Origin: JBCCCJ01 sp039029315
GTDB taxonomy: Bacteria; Bacteroidota; Bacteroidia; J057
DNA length: 7,869 nt
Assembly: GCA_039029315.1 (NCBI GenBank)
Contig: JBCCGK010000202.1
Coordinates: 1-7,869, forward strand
Direction of reading: 5' to 3'
The notes beneath the pieces were generated by a model that worked only from the letters and a program-made list of their open reading frames with translations, did no database searches and was not told where the DNA came from. Of this stretch, positions 1-7,124 are shown piece by piece. The translations under genes were made by a program, and so were the position numbers. Within the stretch, counting starts at the first letter, position 1. Each line of letters begins with the position of its first letter.

Positions 1-210
1 ATTCTAAAAACAAAGGAAAATAAAAAGTGTACAGTTGTGAATAAATTTTCAATGAGAATTAATCAACATCACCCAAAAACAGCGAAGTGCATTAATTCAA
101 AAAGACGGTTTCCAGAGCATATGGGAGGATTTTTCTCCTATTAAAAATGGACAAAGTCAAACTAAGAAGAATATTTTCCAGGGAATAAGAAGCCGTCTCA
201 TTCCTCTCAT
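1..210. other. Non-coding left flank, AT-rich
   Basis: I see no credible gene here on either strand. The stretch is AT-rich and lies downstream of the minus-strand oxidoreductase gene that ends at 211. It holds a weak AT-only stem (ATTTTT at 129-134, AAAAAT at 143-148). It also holds a separated inverted pair, AGACGG at 103-108 and CCGTCT at 193-198. Neither is a convincing terminator. No match to the Bacteroidota promoter pattern (TTTG, then TAnnTTTG) was found. Confidence 0.6.
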
Positions 211-1059
211 TTATTGCTCAGAACGCCCCTCGTTTGTATACTTTCTGAAATATTCTTCCCATGAGATGTGAGGTCTTCCAGCAGCTTGCTGAAAGGAAGA
301 ATTGACCTGAGAATCCCCATTGCGAATGCTGGCATAGATGGCTGCAATGATCCCTCCCATGAACTCCCCCCAGGCTTCGATTCGATCTGCCTGATAGGCC
401 TCCACCGACATGGATTCATAGACAAGTTGTGTCCCAAAAGCCTGATTGATGTGATCTACCAATTCCTGTTGTGTCAGCGGCTCGCCTGCCAAATAGTAGG
501 TCTGGCCGTGATGCTTATCCTCCAACAACATCCTGCTGTAGGCATAGGCCAATTCGTCTCGTGTGGTATAGGAACATTTTCCCTCTCCTGCACAATTCCA
601 GATTTTTCCTGCCTGCCGGTAGGTCTCCAGAGATTCCAGATCGGCTTCGATATACAAGCCGTTACGTCCGATCACCCATTCCAACCCACTGTTCCGAATA
701 TCTGCCTCCGTCTGCATATTGCTGTCAACGACCGGACCAAATTTTCCGGCGATGCTTGTATAAACGAGTTTGCCAACCCCTGATTTTTTCGCTGCTTCAA
801 TGATATTCCGATGCATAGGAATTCGATCCATTGGATTGCCATTGGCTGAGATCATCAATACAGCATCTATGCCTTGCAGCGCCTGTTCGAATTCTGCCTG
901 CGATTGATAATCCCCTTTTCTCACCTCTACTCCCAGATGATTGGCTTTTTCAGGAGTCCGTGCGATCGCGACAATCTGGTCAGCAGGAATTTGCCTTTTC
1001 AAGGCATGGACGATGGCACTTCCAAGTTGACCGCTGGCAGCTGTGATGGCAATGTTCAT
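211..1059 (-). CDS. NmrA/QOR2-like NAD(P)H-binding oxidoreductase (atypical SDR)
   Basis: This 282-residue protein is a cytosolic, single-domain atypical short-chain dehydrogenase. From memory it resembles E. coli QOR2 (YtfG), an NAD(P)H:quinone oxidoreductase, along its whole length and with the same size. An N-terminal beta-strand leads into the dinucleotide loop TAASGQLG (residues 6-13). Next come IVAIAR (29-34), where Arg34 is placed to contact an NADP phosphate, then GDY (49-51), the strand VLMIS (67-71), HRN (83-85) and YTS (100-102). The RNGLY segment (132-136) and the AGEPLTQQEL segment (191-200) also match QOR2. There is no YxxxK catalytic pair, as expected for NmrA-like members, so it could be a redox sensor rather than an enzyme. 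The first glycine of GxxGxxG is Ala7. The start is ATG at 1059, with no Shine-Dalgarno sequence. It lies 144 bp downstream of the large redox gene on the same strand, so co-transcription is possible but not shown. The family is clear; the substrate is not. Confidence 0.9.
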   Translation of the reverse strand: MNIAITAASGQLGSAIVHALKRQIPADQIVAIARTPEKANHLGVEVRKGDYQSQAEFEQALQGIDAVLMISANGNPMDRIPMHRNIIEAAKKSGVGKLVYTSIAGKFGPVVDSNMQTEADIRNSGLEWVIGRNGLYIEADLESLETYRQAGKIWNCAGEGKCSYTTRDELAYAYSRMLLEDKHHGQTYYLAGEPLTQQELVDHINQAFGTQLVYESMSVEAYQADRIEAWGEFMGGIIAAIYASIRNGDSQVNSSFQQAAGRPHISWEEYFRKYTNEGRSEQ

Positions 1060-1203
1060 GGGGAATAAAGCTTATTTGTCCTGTAGCCAAATACGCCATA
1101 TTACCGGACATAGCCAATTCTTCCTTGGTCAATTCCAGGAATCCTGTTGCTCAAACATTTCAAACGCAATGGGGAAGAATCACAATTGCTTCAGCTTCCA
1201 GTT
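1060..1203. other. Intergenic spacer with an 8-bp inverted repeat
   Basis: This gap separates two minus-strand genes. ATTCTTCC at 1117-1124 is the exact reverse complement of GGAAGAAT at 1173-1180, with 48 bases between the arms. That is too far apart for an ordinary terminator, and no T-tract follows either arm. ATTCCAGGAAT (about 1133-1142) is a short local palindrome. I found no good promoter match for the downstream oxidoreductase, so its transcription is unresolved. Confidence 0.4.
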
Positions 1204-4200
1204 TTACTTGATCAATATCTTGCGGATTTTCGTCTGGCTCTCATCTGACATTCTGACAAAATACACCCCTCCCGGAATCCCATTCAGATCCATCTCAATT
1301 CTCTCTTCATTTCCCATCATCTGGTGAGAGAATTCCCGCAACAATTTCCCATCTGCAGTGCTCAATTGTATCTGGATGAGTTGTGGTTGCAGCATCTTGG
1401 CCTCAATGAACAATTGGCGCTCAGTCCCCAAGGGATTGGGGAAGATTCTATATTCCTGCCAATCAACAAAAACCTCTTTCACTTCTGAATACACATAGCT
1501 ACCATCCAGATCCACCATTTTCAGTCGATAGTATGAACTCCCTCGATGTGGATCAAGATCCATGGTTTGGTAATTGCGAACTGTTTCGCTCTTTCCGGCA
1601 GCCATGACCGCTTCTATCTTTTCATAGGTTTCGCCATCTATCGCGCGTTCTACCTGGAAGAAATCACTGTTGTATTCAGAGGCCGTTGACCAATCCAGCA
1701 TAACTCGCTGGTCTTCAGCTCTGGCTTCAAACGTCAGCAACTCAACCGGGAATGAACTGGCAGAAGCAGGATACAAAAAGTGAGAAGGGACGATTTCTGT
1801 CGGGAGACTATTACTTGCCCATTCCAATCGTGCCGAAGCATATACACCATTCTCATAATATTCTATTCGAATAGGCACACGCTGCCATGCAGTCATGGCG
1901 ATACTTCCTGTGCGACCAGTAGCCCCCTGGTCCTCCCAATGATCTATGATCAGTTGATTGTTCACATATAGTTTCACTCCATCATCTGTCGTTGCAGTAA
2001 AGGTCATGGTCTCGGAGACTGGTGATTCTATTTCTCCTTCCCAGACCACAGAATAGGTATTGAATTCCATTCCAGGGTCAGGAGACCCACTTCCCCAATA
2101 GAAATCAATGTTATCATCCGTTCTGATCAGTGCAATATTGGTCAGGTCTTCCTGATTGAAATAGGTGCCCAACAAGCCATTCCCATCACCACTTCCAACC
2201 GGAGCCACACAGATGGTTCGCTCCACCTCTGGTGCCGTGGAGTAACTGACATTTCCGGTTTGGGCAGCCCGAATGGTAACAAATCCACTCCCTGTAATGG
2301 TAACGGTATTCCCGCTGATGTTTGCAGGACCTGATAAAATGCTATAGGTAATGGGAAGACCTGAACTTGCCGTAGCCGCTAGCTGGAACGGAGGATCATT
2401 GCTATGTTTGTTCGGAGGCTGGGGGAAATCTATCCGCTGATGGGTGATGGTCGTAATCCGTTGGACAGAAAAGTTCCAACTGAATCCATCACAGGAATCA
2501 TGATTGTCTCCTGGTCCAGCTGCGACATAAATCACATCTCCAACTGAAAGTGCTCCCAATGCTCCATCAAAAGTGGTACTTCCACCATTCGGAAAACTGG
2601 TGTCAATGATCAAGGAATTGTTGACATAGACTTTCAATTCTGCTCCATCTCCACACCCACTATTGGCATCTACAAAACTACTATTGGTAATGGAATAGTT
2701 CCCTGCTTCTGAGACTGTGTAAGCGGCAATGACATATCTGTTGTGTGTTTGCCCTTGTCCTGCACTGGGCCCTGTATGCCCTCCAGTACTTGTGAGATTA
2801 CCCCAGGCCAGATTGCCGGGATCAGGCATCCCATTATTGATCCCGTCAGAATCGTAATAGGTTCCATTCCAGGCCATGGCTGAGTAGTTCGAGGCATTCC
2901 CAATGGCTCCTCCACTGTTCCATAGATAAGACCATCCGGGAGAGGCTGGACCGCCCTGGAATTCGTCAGCATATGTATGGACAACAGGGGTATTGAGCGT
3001 TTGATTGGGGCTGATTCCATTGACCCAGTCCTCAATGAGTTCTACACCGGGTCCATCCAGCTTGTTTTTGGCCAATGGTGGCATCGCATAGTCTCTGTGC
3101 ACAGCACTGATCCGCTTGAACAACATCGAATGCTCCAGATCTCCAGGAATGATTTCACGCATTCCAGACAGCCCAAGTGAATTATGAGTTTCTCCATAGA
3201 GTAACTGCTGATCTGCCAATGCAGTACTGAGTCTTGCATCAAAGCTTGCCTGGATGGGGTTGCCCGGTTGATGGCAATAGGCACAATTGGCATCGAGATA
3301 GGATCTGGCTTTGTCTTCCAGAGAAGCACTTCCATCCTGCATAGACGCAGAGGTCAGCAAAGCGGCCAAAGCTGCAGCACTGGTATCAACATTAGAGGAA
3401 AACATTTCCAGATGCTCCATGGTAACCAATTGATTGGCATTTCGGCTGGTCAGGGGATAAAAGATATCCTTATTCAGCTGGCGAGATTTGGGCCCCAACA
3501 CCCCACCTGCAGCGTTATTATGACAAGAGAGGCATTGGCTTCTACTTGGATATTCCCACATGATTTCACGAGGTCCCTTGTTTGTGGCAATAGACAGTGT
3601 ATCAACATAGGGGCCACTCAGCAGCTCGGCATCGGTCTGATCATCCTTCCATCGATAACTGATTCCATAATAAGACCCATCATTCGCATGGACCAAAAAA
3701 CGGGTTTCCAGCCTTCGGGTGACGCCAGGATTATTTTCGTCCATCGGCATCTCAAAATGCTTGACCATCACAGCACCAGTCGGAAACTGCCATGCGCCAT
3801 TCTCAGAATAGTCTATTTGTTCCGAGCTGCTATTGTGCGTACCATCATTTGGGATAACCATCCATCTGGATTTCAGGGCACTGTCGGACCAGAATGGCAT
3901 GTTCAATTCATAGGGAATCATCCAATCGGCAGGAACAAGTGTAGCGGCTGCGGTATTTTGGAATACTTTGGTCTCAGACAATAAGGGTGGCGGCTCAGGA
4001 ACAGGATTGGTTGGTTTCAAACGATAGATTTTACCTCCATCCAAATTGGTTCCATATAGTTTGAGTACATAGATATTTCCCAGAGAATCTGTAGAAAAAT
4101 GGGAAATTCCAGCTTTGCTCCCAACCCCTTCAGCGGGCACAGTGGCAAGCAAAGTACTGGTGGAGGTGTTATTGACTTCATCATAGTCCAGCATCCAGAT

Positions 4201-5433
4201 CTTTCTTTGTGAATGATCCCCAAAAATGTATTTCCCGTAGAGAGAAGCGCTCCACATGCTTCCCCGATACACAAATCCACCTATCACACAATTGCCAACA
4301 CTTCTGGGATAGGCATGAATCGGTGGCGTATCTGTTCCAATCAAGGGATTGGGCATTGCCTTGGGACCATTGATATCTCCTTCTTTATAGGGCCATTGCA
4401 TATTGGCTCCTTTGAAAGCGATACTCACTTCCTCTCGACTTCCCTGTCCAATATCTCCTATCCAAATATTGCCTGTTTCAGCATCATAGGTCATCCGGTG
4501 AGGACTCCGTAATCCAATGGCATAAAATTCTTCCAGCGTATTGCCTGATGGATCAACCCAGGGATTGTCATTGGGAATAAAATATCCCTGAGAATAGCTA
4601 TTGGGCCAGCCTGAAGGAGGCGTTGCGGGATTTTGGGGTTGGCGGATCACAGGATGGCTTCTCGTGGGATCTTTATCTACATCGATTCTCAATACTCCAG
4701 CAAGCAATCCCAGATTCATTTTCTGACCTGAATTGTATTGATCATTTGCTCCTCCTTCATCTCCGATTGTCAGATATAAGAATCCATCCGGCCCAAAGAA
4801 CATTCCCCCGCCATTGTGCCAGGCATGTCGGTCATACTGATTGATCATCACAAATTCCGAATCAGGAGGCGCAATGAAATTGGCCATCATTCTGAATCGA
4901 GACAGGCGGCAATAGGCCAGATTATTCACACTCTGATCAGGTGTATATCGATAAAACACATAAAAATATCCTTCATTGGGGGAGCCAGAAATATGATACT
5001 CTGGATGGAACACAATCCCCAACAGTCCTTCATCTCCACTGGTTTTGACCTGACTCTCGATATCAAGGGCAGTATATTTAACCAGCGTATTGTTGTCTTT
5101 TTCGAAGGTCCAGATCTTTCCTTTCTTGCCAGCCATCATCCATCGGTTGGTTCCGGGGATTTCTAACATTTGTACGGGGTCTACAAAGGTCAGATTGGGA
5201 AACATATGTTCTACTTCCCATGAACTGGAGCTGGAAGGTGTCAAAGCCGGGAGGCTATCGTTGAGAAATTCCCCTATCGGCTCGGGATTGTCCAGACCAT
5301 TTTGCATGATTGCCAATGGGATAAATGCACTACTGCTGAGCAGACAGATCAGCAAAAACAGGCCCCATTTGGGACGTCTGTTTGGAGGGACAAAAGCGTG
5401 TTGGGAACGTGTGGAAAGTCTACGTTGATTCAT
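1204..5433 (-). CDS. Secreted PQQ-type sugar dehydrogenase fused to diheme cytochrome c, with PA14 and T9SS sorting domain
   Basis: Predicted to oxidise a sugar or related alcohol outside the cytoplasm and pass electrons to hemes in the same chain. The 1409 residues run: basic N-region and hydrophobic signal segment (~1-43); glucose/sorbosone dehydrogenase propeller (~78-474); proline linker (~477-485); SO2930/HNE_0200-type diheme cytochrome (~486-805); carbohydrate-binding-like module (~818-993); MBG-like repeat starting HQRIDF (~998-1075); PA14 (~1085-1222); FN3-like stretch opening PVELLTF (~1230-1330); T9SS type A sorting domain (~1331-1409), with FPNP near its start and GGVYFVR near its end. 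Propeller signatures are DEGLLG, HNGGGMFFGPDG with the probable catalytic base His206, GLRSPHR with Arg309, and GGFVYRG (385-391). Heme sites are CLSCH (634-638) and CAYCH (717-721); Met784 in MPPL is a likely axial ligand. The reading frame is intact. The start is ATG at 5433 (next Met is 43, beyond the signal). Family assignments are from memory; substrate and cofactor are inferred. Confidence 0.93.
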   Translation of the reverse strand: MNQRRLSTRSQHAFVPPNRRPKWGLFLLICLLSSSAFIPLAIMQNGLDNPEPIGEFLNDSLPALTPSSSSSWEVEHMFPNLTFVDPVQMLEIPGTNRWMMAGKKGKIWTFEKDNNTLVKYTALDIESQVKTSGDEGLLGIVFHPEYHISGSPNEGYFYVFYRYTPDQSVNNLAYCRLSRFRMMANFIAPPDSEFVMINQYDRHAWHNGGGMFFGPDGFLYLTIGDEGGANDQYNSGQKMNLGLLAGVLRIDVDKDPTRSHPVIRQPQNPATPPSGWPNSYSQGYFIPNDNPWVDPSGNTLEEFYAIGLRSPHRMTYDAETGNIWIGDIGQGSREEVSIAFKGANMQWPYKEGDINGPKAMPNPLIGTDTPPIHAYPRSVGNCVIGGFVYRGSMWSASLYGKYIFGDHSQRKIWMLDYDEVNNTSTSTLLATVPAEGVGSKAGISHFSTDSLGNIYVLKLYGTNLDGGKIYRLKPTNPVPEPPPLLSETKVFQNTAAATLVPADWMIPYELNMPFWSDSALKSRWMVIPNDGTHNSSSEQIDYSENGAWQFPTGAVMVKHFEMPMDENNPGVTRRLETRFLVHANDGSYYGISYRWKDDQTDAELLSGPYVDTLSIATNKGPREIMWEYPSRSQCLSCHNNAAGGVLGPKSRQLNKDIFYPLTSRNANQLVTMEHLEMFSSNVDTSAAALAALLTSASMQDGSASLEDKARSYLDANCAYCHQPGNPIQASFDARLSTALADQQLLYGETHNSLGLSGMREIIPGDLEHSMLFKRISAVHRDYAMPPLAKNKLDGPGVELIEDWVNGISPNQTLNTPVVHTYADEFQGGPASPGWSYLWNSGGAIGNASNYSAMAWNGTYYDSDGINNGMPDPGNLAWGNLTSTGGHTGPSAGQGQTHNRYVIAAYTVSEAGNYSITNSSFVDANSGCGDGAELKVYVNNSLIIDTSFPNGGSTTFDGALGALSVGDVIYVAAGPGDNHDSCDGFSWNFSVQRITTITHQRIDFPQPPNKHSNDPPFQLAATASSGLPITYSILSGPANISGNTVTITGSGFVTIRAAQTGNVSYSTAPEVERTICVAPVGSGDGNGLLGTYFNQEDLTNIALIRTDDNIDFYWGSGSPDPGMEFNTYSVVWEGEIESPVSETMTFTATTDDGVKLYVNNQLIIDHWEDQGATGRTGSIAMTAWQRVPIRIEYYENGVYASARLEWASNSLPTEIVPSHFLYPASASSFPVELLTFEARAEDQRVMLDWSTASEYNSDFFQVERAIDGETYEKIEAVMAAGKSETVRNYQTMDLDPHRGSSYYRLKMVDLDGSYVYSEVKEVFVDWQEYRIFPNPLGTERQLFIEAKMLQPQLIQIQLSTADGKLLREFSHQMMGNEERIEMDLNGIPGGVYFVRMSDESQTKIRKILIK

Positions 5434-5705
5434 TCGATATTTGGCGTTGCCGATGAAAAGGAAAAATCCTCAGGTCCAGCACGAAAGGAGGATTCGTGAG
5501 GGGAGTAAAGATGAGCATCACCAAAAACAAGCGGGTAAGATTGTTCTAGGAATCGTTATAAAATTAACCATTATATCGGAGCCAAGCAAGTTCGAGACTC
5601 CCAGGGATAAGGCAGGACGGGATTCCTACTGATCCTTCACAGACAACAGCTATGTAAGGATTATTCTCAAAATTCTACTTTCTTGCACAAAAATCCTCCT
5701 GTTTT
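5434..5705. promoter_or_regulatory. Divergent intergenic region between the PQQ-cytochrome gene and the hupE-like gene
   Basis: Both flanking genes start from this 272-bp spacer, so it must carry at least two promoters, but none matches the Bacteroidota consensus exactly. On the minus strand, TTG (complement of 5587-5589), then 20 bases, then TAATTTTA (complement of 5559-5566) matches TTG-N20-TAnnTTTG with one mismatch. It would give a leader of about 120 nt for the large gene. A TATAAT-like hexamer also occurs on that strand (complement of 5570-5575) without a matching -35. For the plus-strand gene I find only TACTTTCTTG near 5676-5685, a poor match. Neither start has a Shine-Dalgarno sequence. 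Short ORFs here are not credible. Confidence 0.35.
5465..5494 (-). terminator. Possible leader stem-loop with T-rich tail upstream of the PQQ-cytochrome gene
   Basis: Read on the minus strand, AATCCTC (complement of 5488-5494) pairs exactly with GAGGATT (complement of 5465-5471) around a 16-base loop. The second arm runs straight into TTT and then CCTTTTC. This looks like a weak intrinsic terminator or attenuator about 30 bases before the ATG at 5433. The stem is only 7 bp and the loop is long, so chance is a real possibility. If a promoter lies near 5560-5590, this hairpin would sit in the transcribed leader. Confidence 0.25.
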
Positions 5706-6281
5706 ATGTTTCAAGAAGTATCCATCTACCTGCAACTTGGCTTCGAGCATATTCTTGACTGGCAGGGATATGACCATATGTTGTTTATCCTGGCCTTGTG
5801 TGCAGCCTATTCACTGAAACAATGGAAGTCTGTTCTGATTCTGGTGACGGCTTTTACGATTGGCCACTCCATTACTCTGGCACTTTCTGCCCTGGACATC
5901 TTTCGCCTGGATGAGACATTGATAGAGCGATTGATTCCATTGACTATTCTGATTACAGCTGTCTACCATTTATTTGCTCCGGAGAAGGGGGGACAATTCT
6001 TTTCAAGATGGGTGGAATATCTTCTGGCCCTGGGCTTTGGCTTCATTCATGGCATGGGATTTTCCTCTTATTTCCGAGCATTAATGTCCGATTCTGAAGC
6101 CATTACCACCCCATTATTGGGGTTCAATCTTGGGATTGAAGGGGGGCAAATCATCTTTGTCTTGGTGGTATTGGGAATAGCCAGTCTGATGATAGACGCT
6201 TTCAAGCTGCCGAGAATCCGGTGGCAGAGAATGGTATCGGGAGTTGTGGGGCTGATTGCTATTTACCTTCTGTTTCGCTAA
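5706..6281 (+). CDS. HupE/UreJ-family membrane protein, putative metal permease
   Basis: This 191-residue inner-membrane protein has about six hydrophobic segments (roughly 22-36, 41-62, 74-91, 103-123, 138-160 and 173-190). It matches the HupE/UreJ family branch common in Bacteroidota. Family histidines are visible: GFEHILDWQGYDH gives His15 and Asp23-His24, FTIGHS gives His54, and FGFIHGMGFS gives His115. FNLGIEGGQ (140-148) carries the conserved Asn141 and Glu145. Characterised HupE proteins move nickel and some relatives cobalt. Here the spacing is H-x7-DH rather than the H-x5-DH I recall for classical HupE, so the ion should not be assumed. No hydrogenase, urease or other nickel enzyme lies in the window. 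The start is ATG at 5706, which gives the expected family N-terminus. Its TAA stop shares bases with the stop of the convergent DUF4294 gene. Family confidence is high; transport function is inferred. Confidence 0.9.
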   Translation: MFQEVSIYLQLGFEHILDWQGYDHMLFILALCAAYSLKQWKSVLILVTAFTIGHSITLALSALDIFRLDETLIERLIPLTILITAVYHLFAPEKGGQFFSRWVEYLLALGFGFIHGMGFSSYFRALMSDSEAITTPLLGFNLGIEGGQIIFVLVVLGIASLMIDAFKLPRIRWQRMVSGVVGLIAIYLLFR

Positions 6282-6931
6282 TCCAGGGCATAATTATAGC
6301 GGCGATAGGCAATATTATAGCCACCTTCTTCGAGATCTCCCACAATCTGCTCGATCATGGCGTCCTCCTCTTCATCATATTTGGCCTTGAGGTTGATCCC
6401 AAAAATAAGACTGATCGATTGCCACAACAGGGCTGATGCTCCACTTTTTGCGTCTCTGATCACTTCAAAGGTAGATTTCCCTGTTTCTCGATTGATCAAT
6501 TTGACCAATACCTTGCCCTGTGAACGAGTCATACGCCGAATATCATTTTCATAGCTTCCAAACAAGGATTTCTCTTTTGTCTTCACATAGTTCTTTCTGG
6601 CATCATCATCAGGCAGGGCTGCCATTTCTACTTCGATTTCGGACAATACGCTGGATACCTTAACTGCATAAGGATAGACTTTGTGCACATTCCACCGCAA
6701 ACGGGTAAAACGAGCCAAACGCTTCTTCCCACGTCTCAATTGACGTTTGCTTGGCTTGGAGGCCAAAATATCAATCCCGTCCAATTCCCCAAACATATAA
6801 GTTTCCCCCTCATAAGAATACACTTTGAAGCGTCTCTTACTAGAATCCTGCTCTACTTCCTGGCCCATAGCCAAATAACTGCACATGAGCAGGAACATCA
6901 GAAGAAAAGATATGTGTCTCAGGCTTAGCAT
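6278..6931 (-). CDS. DUF4294 family exported protein
   Basis: This 217-residue protein of unknown function has a hydrophobic signal segment at ~7-22 ending in YLAMGQ, which suggests signal peptidase I cleavage after AMG and a periplasmic location. Its only Cys in that segment (LLMC) does not make a good lipobox. The mature part matches DUF4294: an Arg/Lys-rich stretch (62-79), VHKVYPYA (82-89), SQGKVLVKLINRETGK (137-152) and LLWQSISLIFGINLKAKYD (168-186), then an acidic C-terminus. No catalytic motif is evident. I chose ATG at 6931. The in-frame TTG at 6937 would add two residues (MN) and is less likely. The stop TAG overlaps the stop of the convergent hupE-like gene, leaving no room for a terminator between the two. 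Upstream is a 193-bp gap, so it probably has its own promoter, though none is obvious. Confidence 0.9.
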   Translation of the reverse strand: MLSLRHISFLLMFLLMCSYLAMGQEVEQDSSKRRFKVYSYEGETYMFGELDGIDILASKPSKRQLRRGKKRLARFTRLRWNVHKVYPYAVKVSSVLSEIEVEMAALPDDDARKNYVKTKEKSLFGSYENDIRRMTRSQGKVLVKLINRETGKSTFEVIRDAKSGASALLWQSISLIFGINLKAKYDEEEDAMIEQIVGDLEEGGYNIAYRRYNYALD

Positions 6932-7124
6932 ATTCAACCATTAACTGTCATCAACTACACCCCACCATACGAACGCATGCTTTGTGAGGTTCTGATTTCA
7001 TCACCACAAGATAGTAGAAATTGCGAAATTTCCTTCCCCTTTTCAATCGAAAACTCCTGCTCACTTACCCCACTCCTGTCTCCCTTTTTGATGGGATAGC
7101 TTATCAAAAAAGGAGGGATTCTCT
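6932..7124. other. Intergenic gap between DUF4294 and macrodomain genes
   Basis: The 193-bp gap lies upstream of the DUF4294 gene and downstream of the macrodomain gene, both minus-strand. Its right part is filled by the 7079-7116 stem-loop. A second small hairpin lies at 7017-7032: GAAATT and AATTTC close a GCGA tetraloop, GNRA-type if transcribed on the plus strand. No clear DUF4294 promoter is visible; TATCTTG (complement of about 7007-7013) is only a loose match to the -7 pattern. I see no credible small gene. Confidence 0.4.
7079..7116. terminator. Stem-loop just after the macrodomain gene, probable transcription terminator
   Basis: The left arm 7079-7092 pairs with the right arm 7103-7116. 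There are 8 continuous pairs nearest the loop (TTTTTGAT with ATCAAAAA), one C/A mismatch, then 4 pairs and a G-T wobble. The loop is 10 bases. It starts 9 bases past the TGA stop of the minus-strand macrodomain gene. The T-run sits inside the stem rather than after it, so it is not a textbook intrinsic terminator. Position and strength still favour 3'-end formation or mRNA stabilisation. Confidence 0.55.

Noticed and set aside
103..198. Inverted pair AGACGG / CCGTCT flanking about 85 bases
   Set aside because: Only six exact bases, widely spaced, with no T-tract or coding link; consistent with chance in AT-rich sequence.
268..783. Plus-strand ORF of 171 codons opposite the NmrA-like gene
   Set aside because: Antisense shadow of a well-supported gene, with no recognisable product.
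3268..3984. Plus-strand ORF of 238 codons opposite the large redox gene
   Set aside because: It lies wholly antisense to the recognisable cytochrome region, and its translation shows no domain or motif; it is a shadow of the coding strand.
5441..5632. Small basic ORF (63 codons) in the divergent spacer
   Set aside because: The translation is low in hydrophobic residues with no motif, and it occupies the likely promoter and leader region of both neighbours.
5706..6937. hupE-like and DUF4294 genes as one functional unit
   Set aside because: They are on opposite strands and only share stop codons; nothing in the sequences links their functions.
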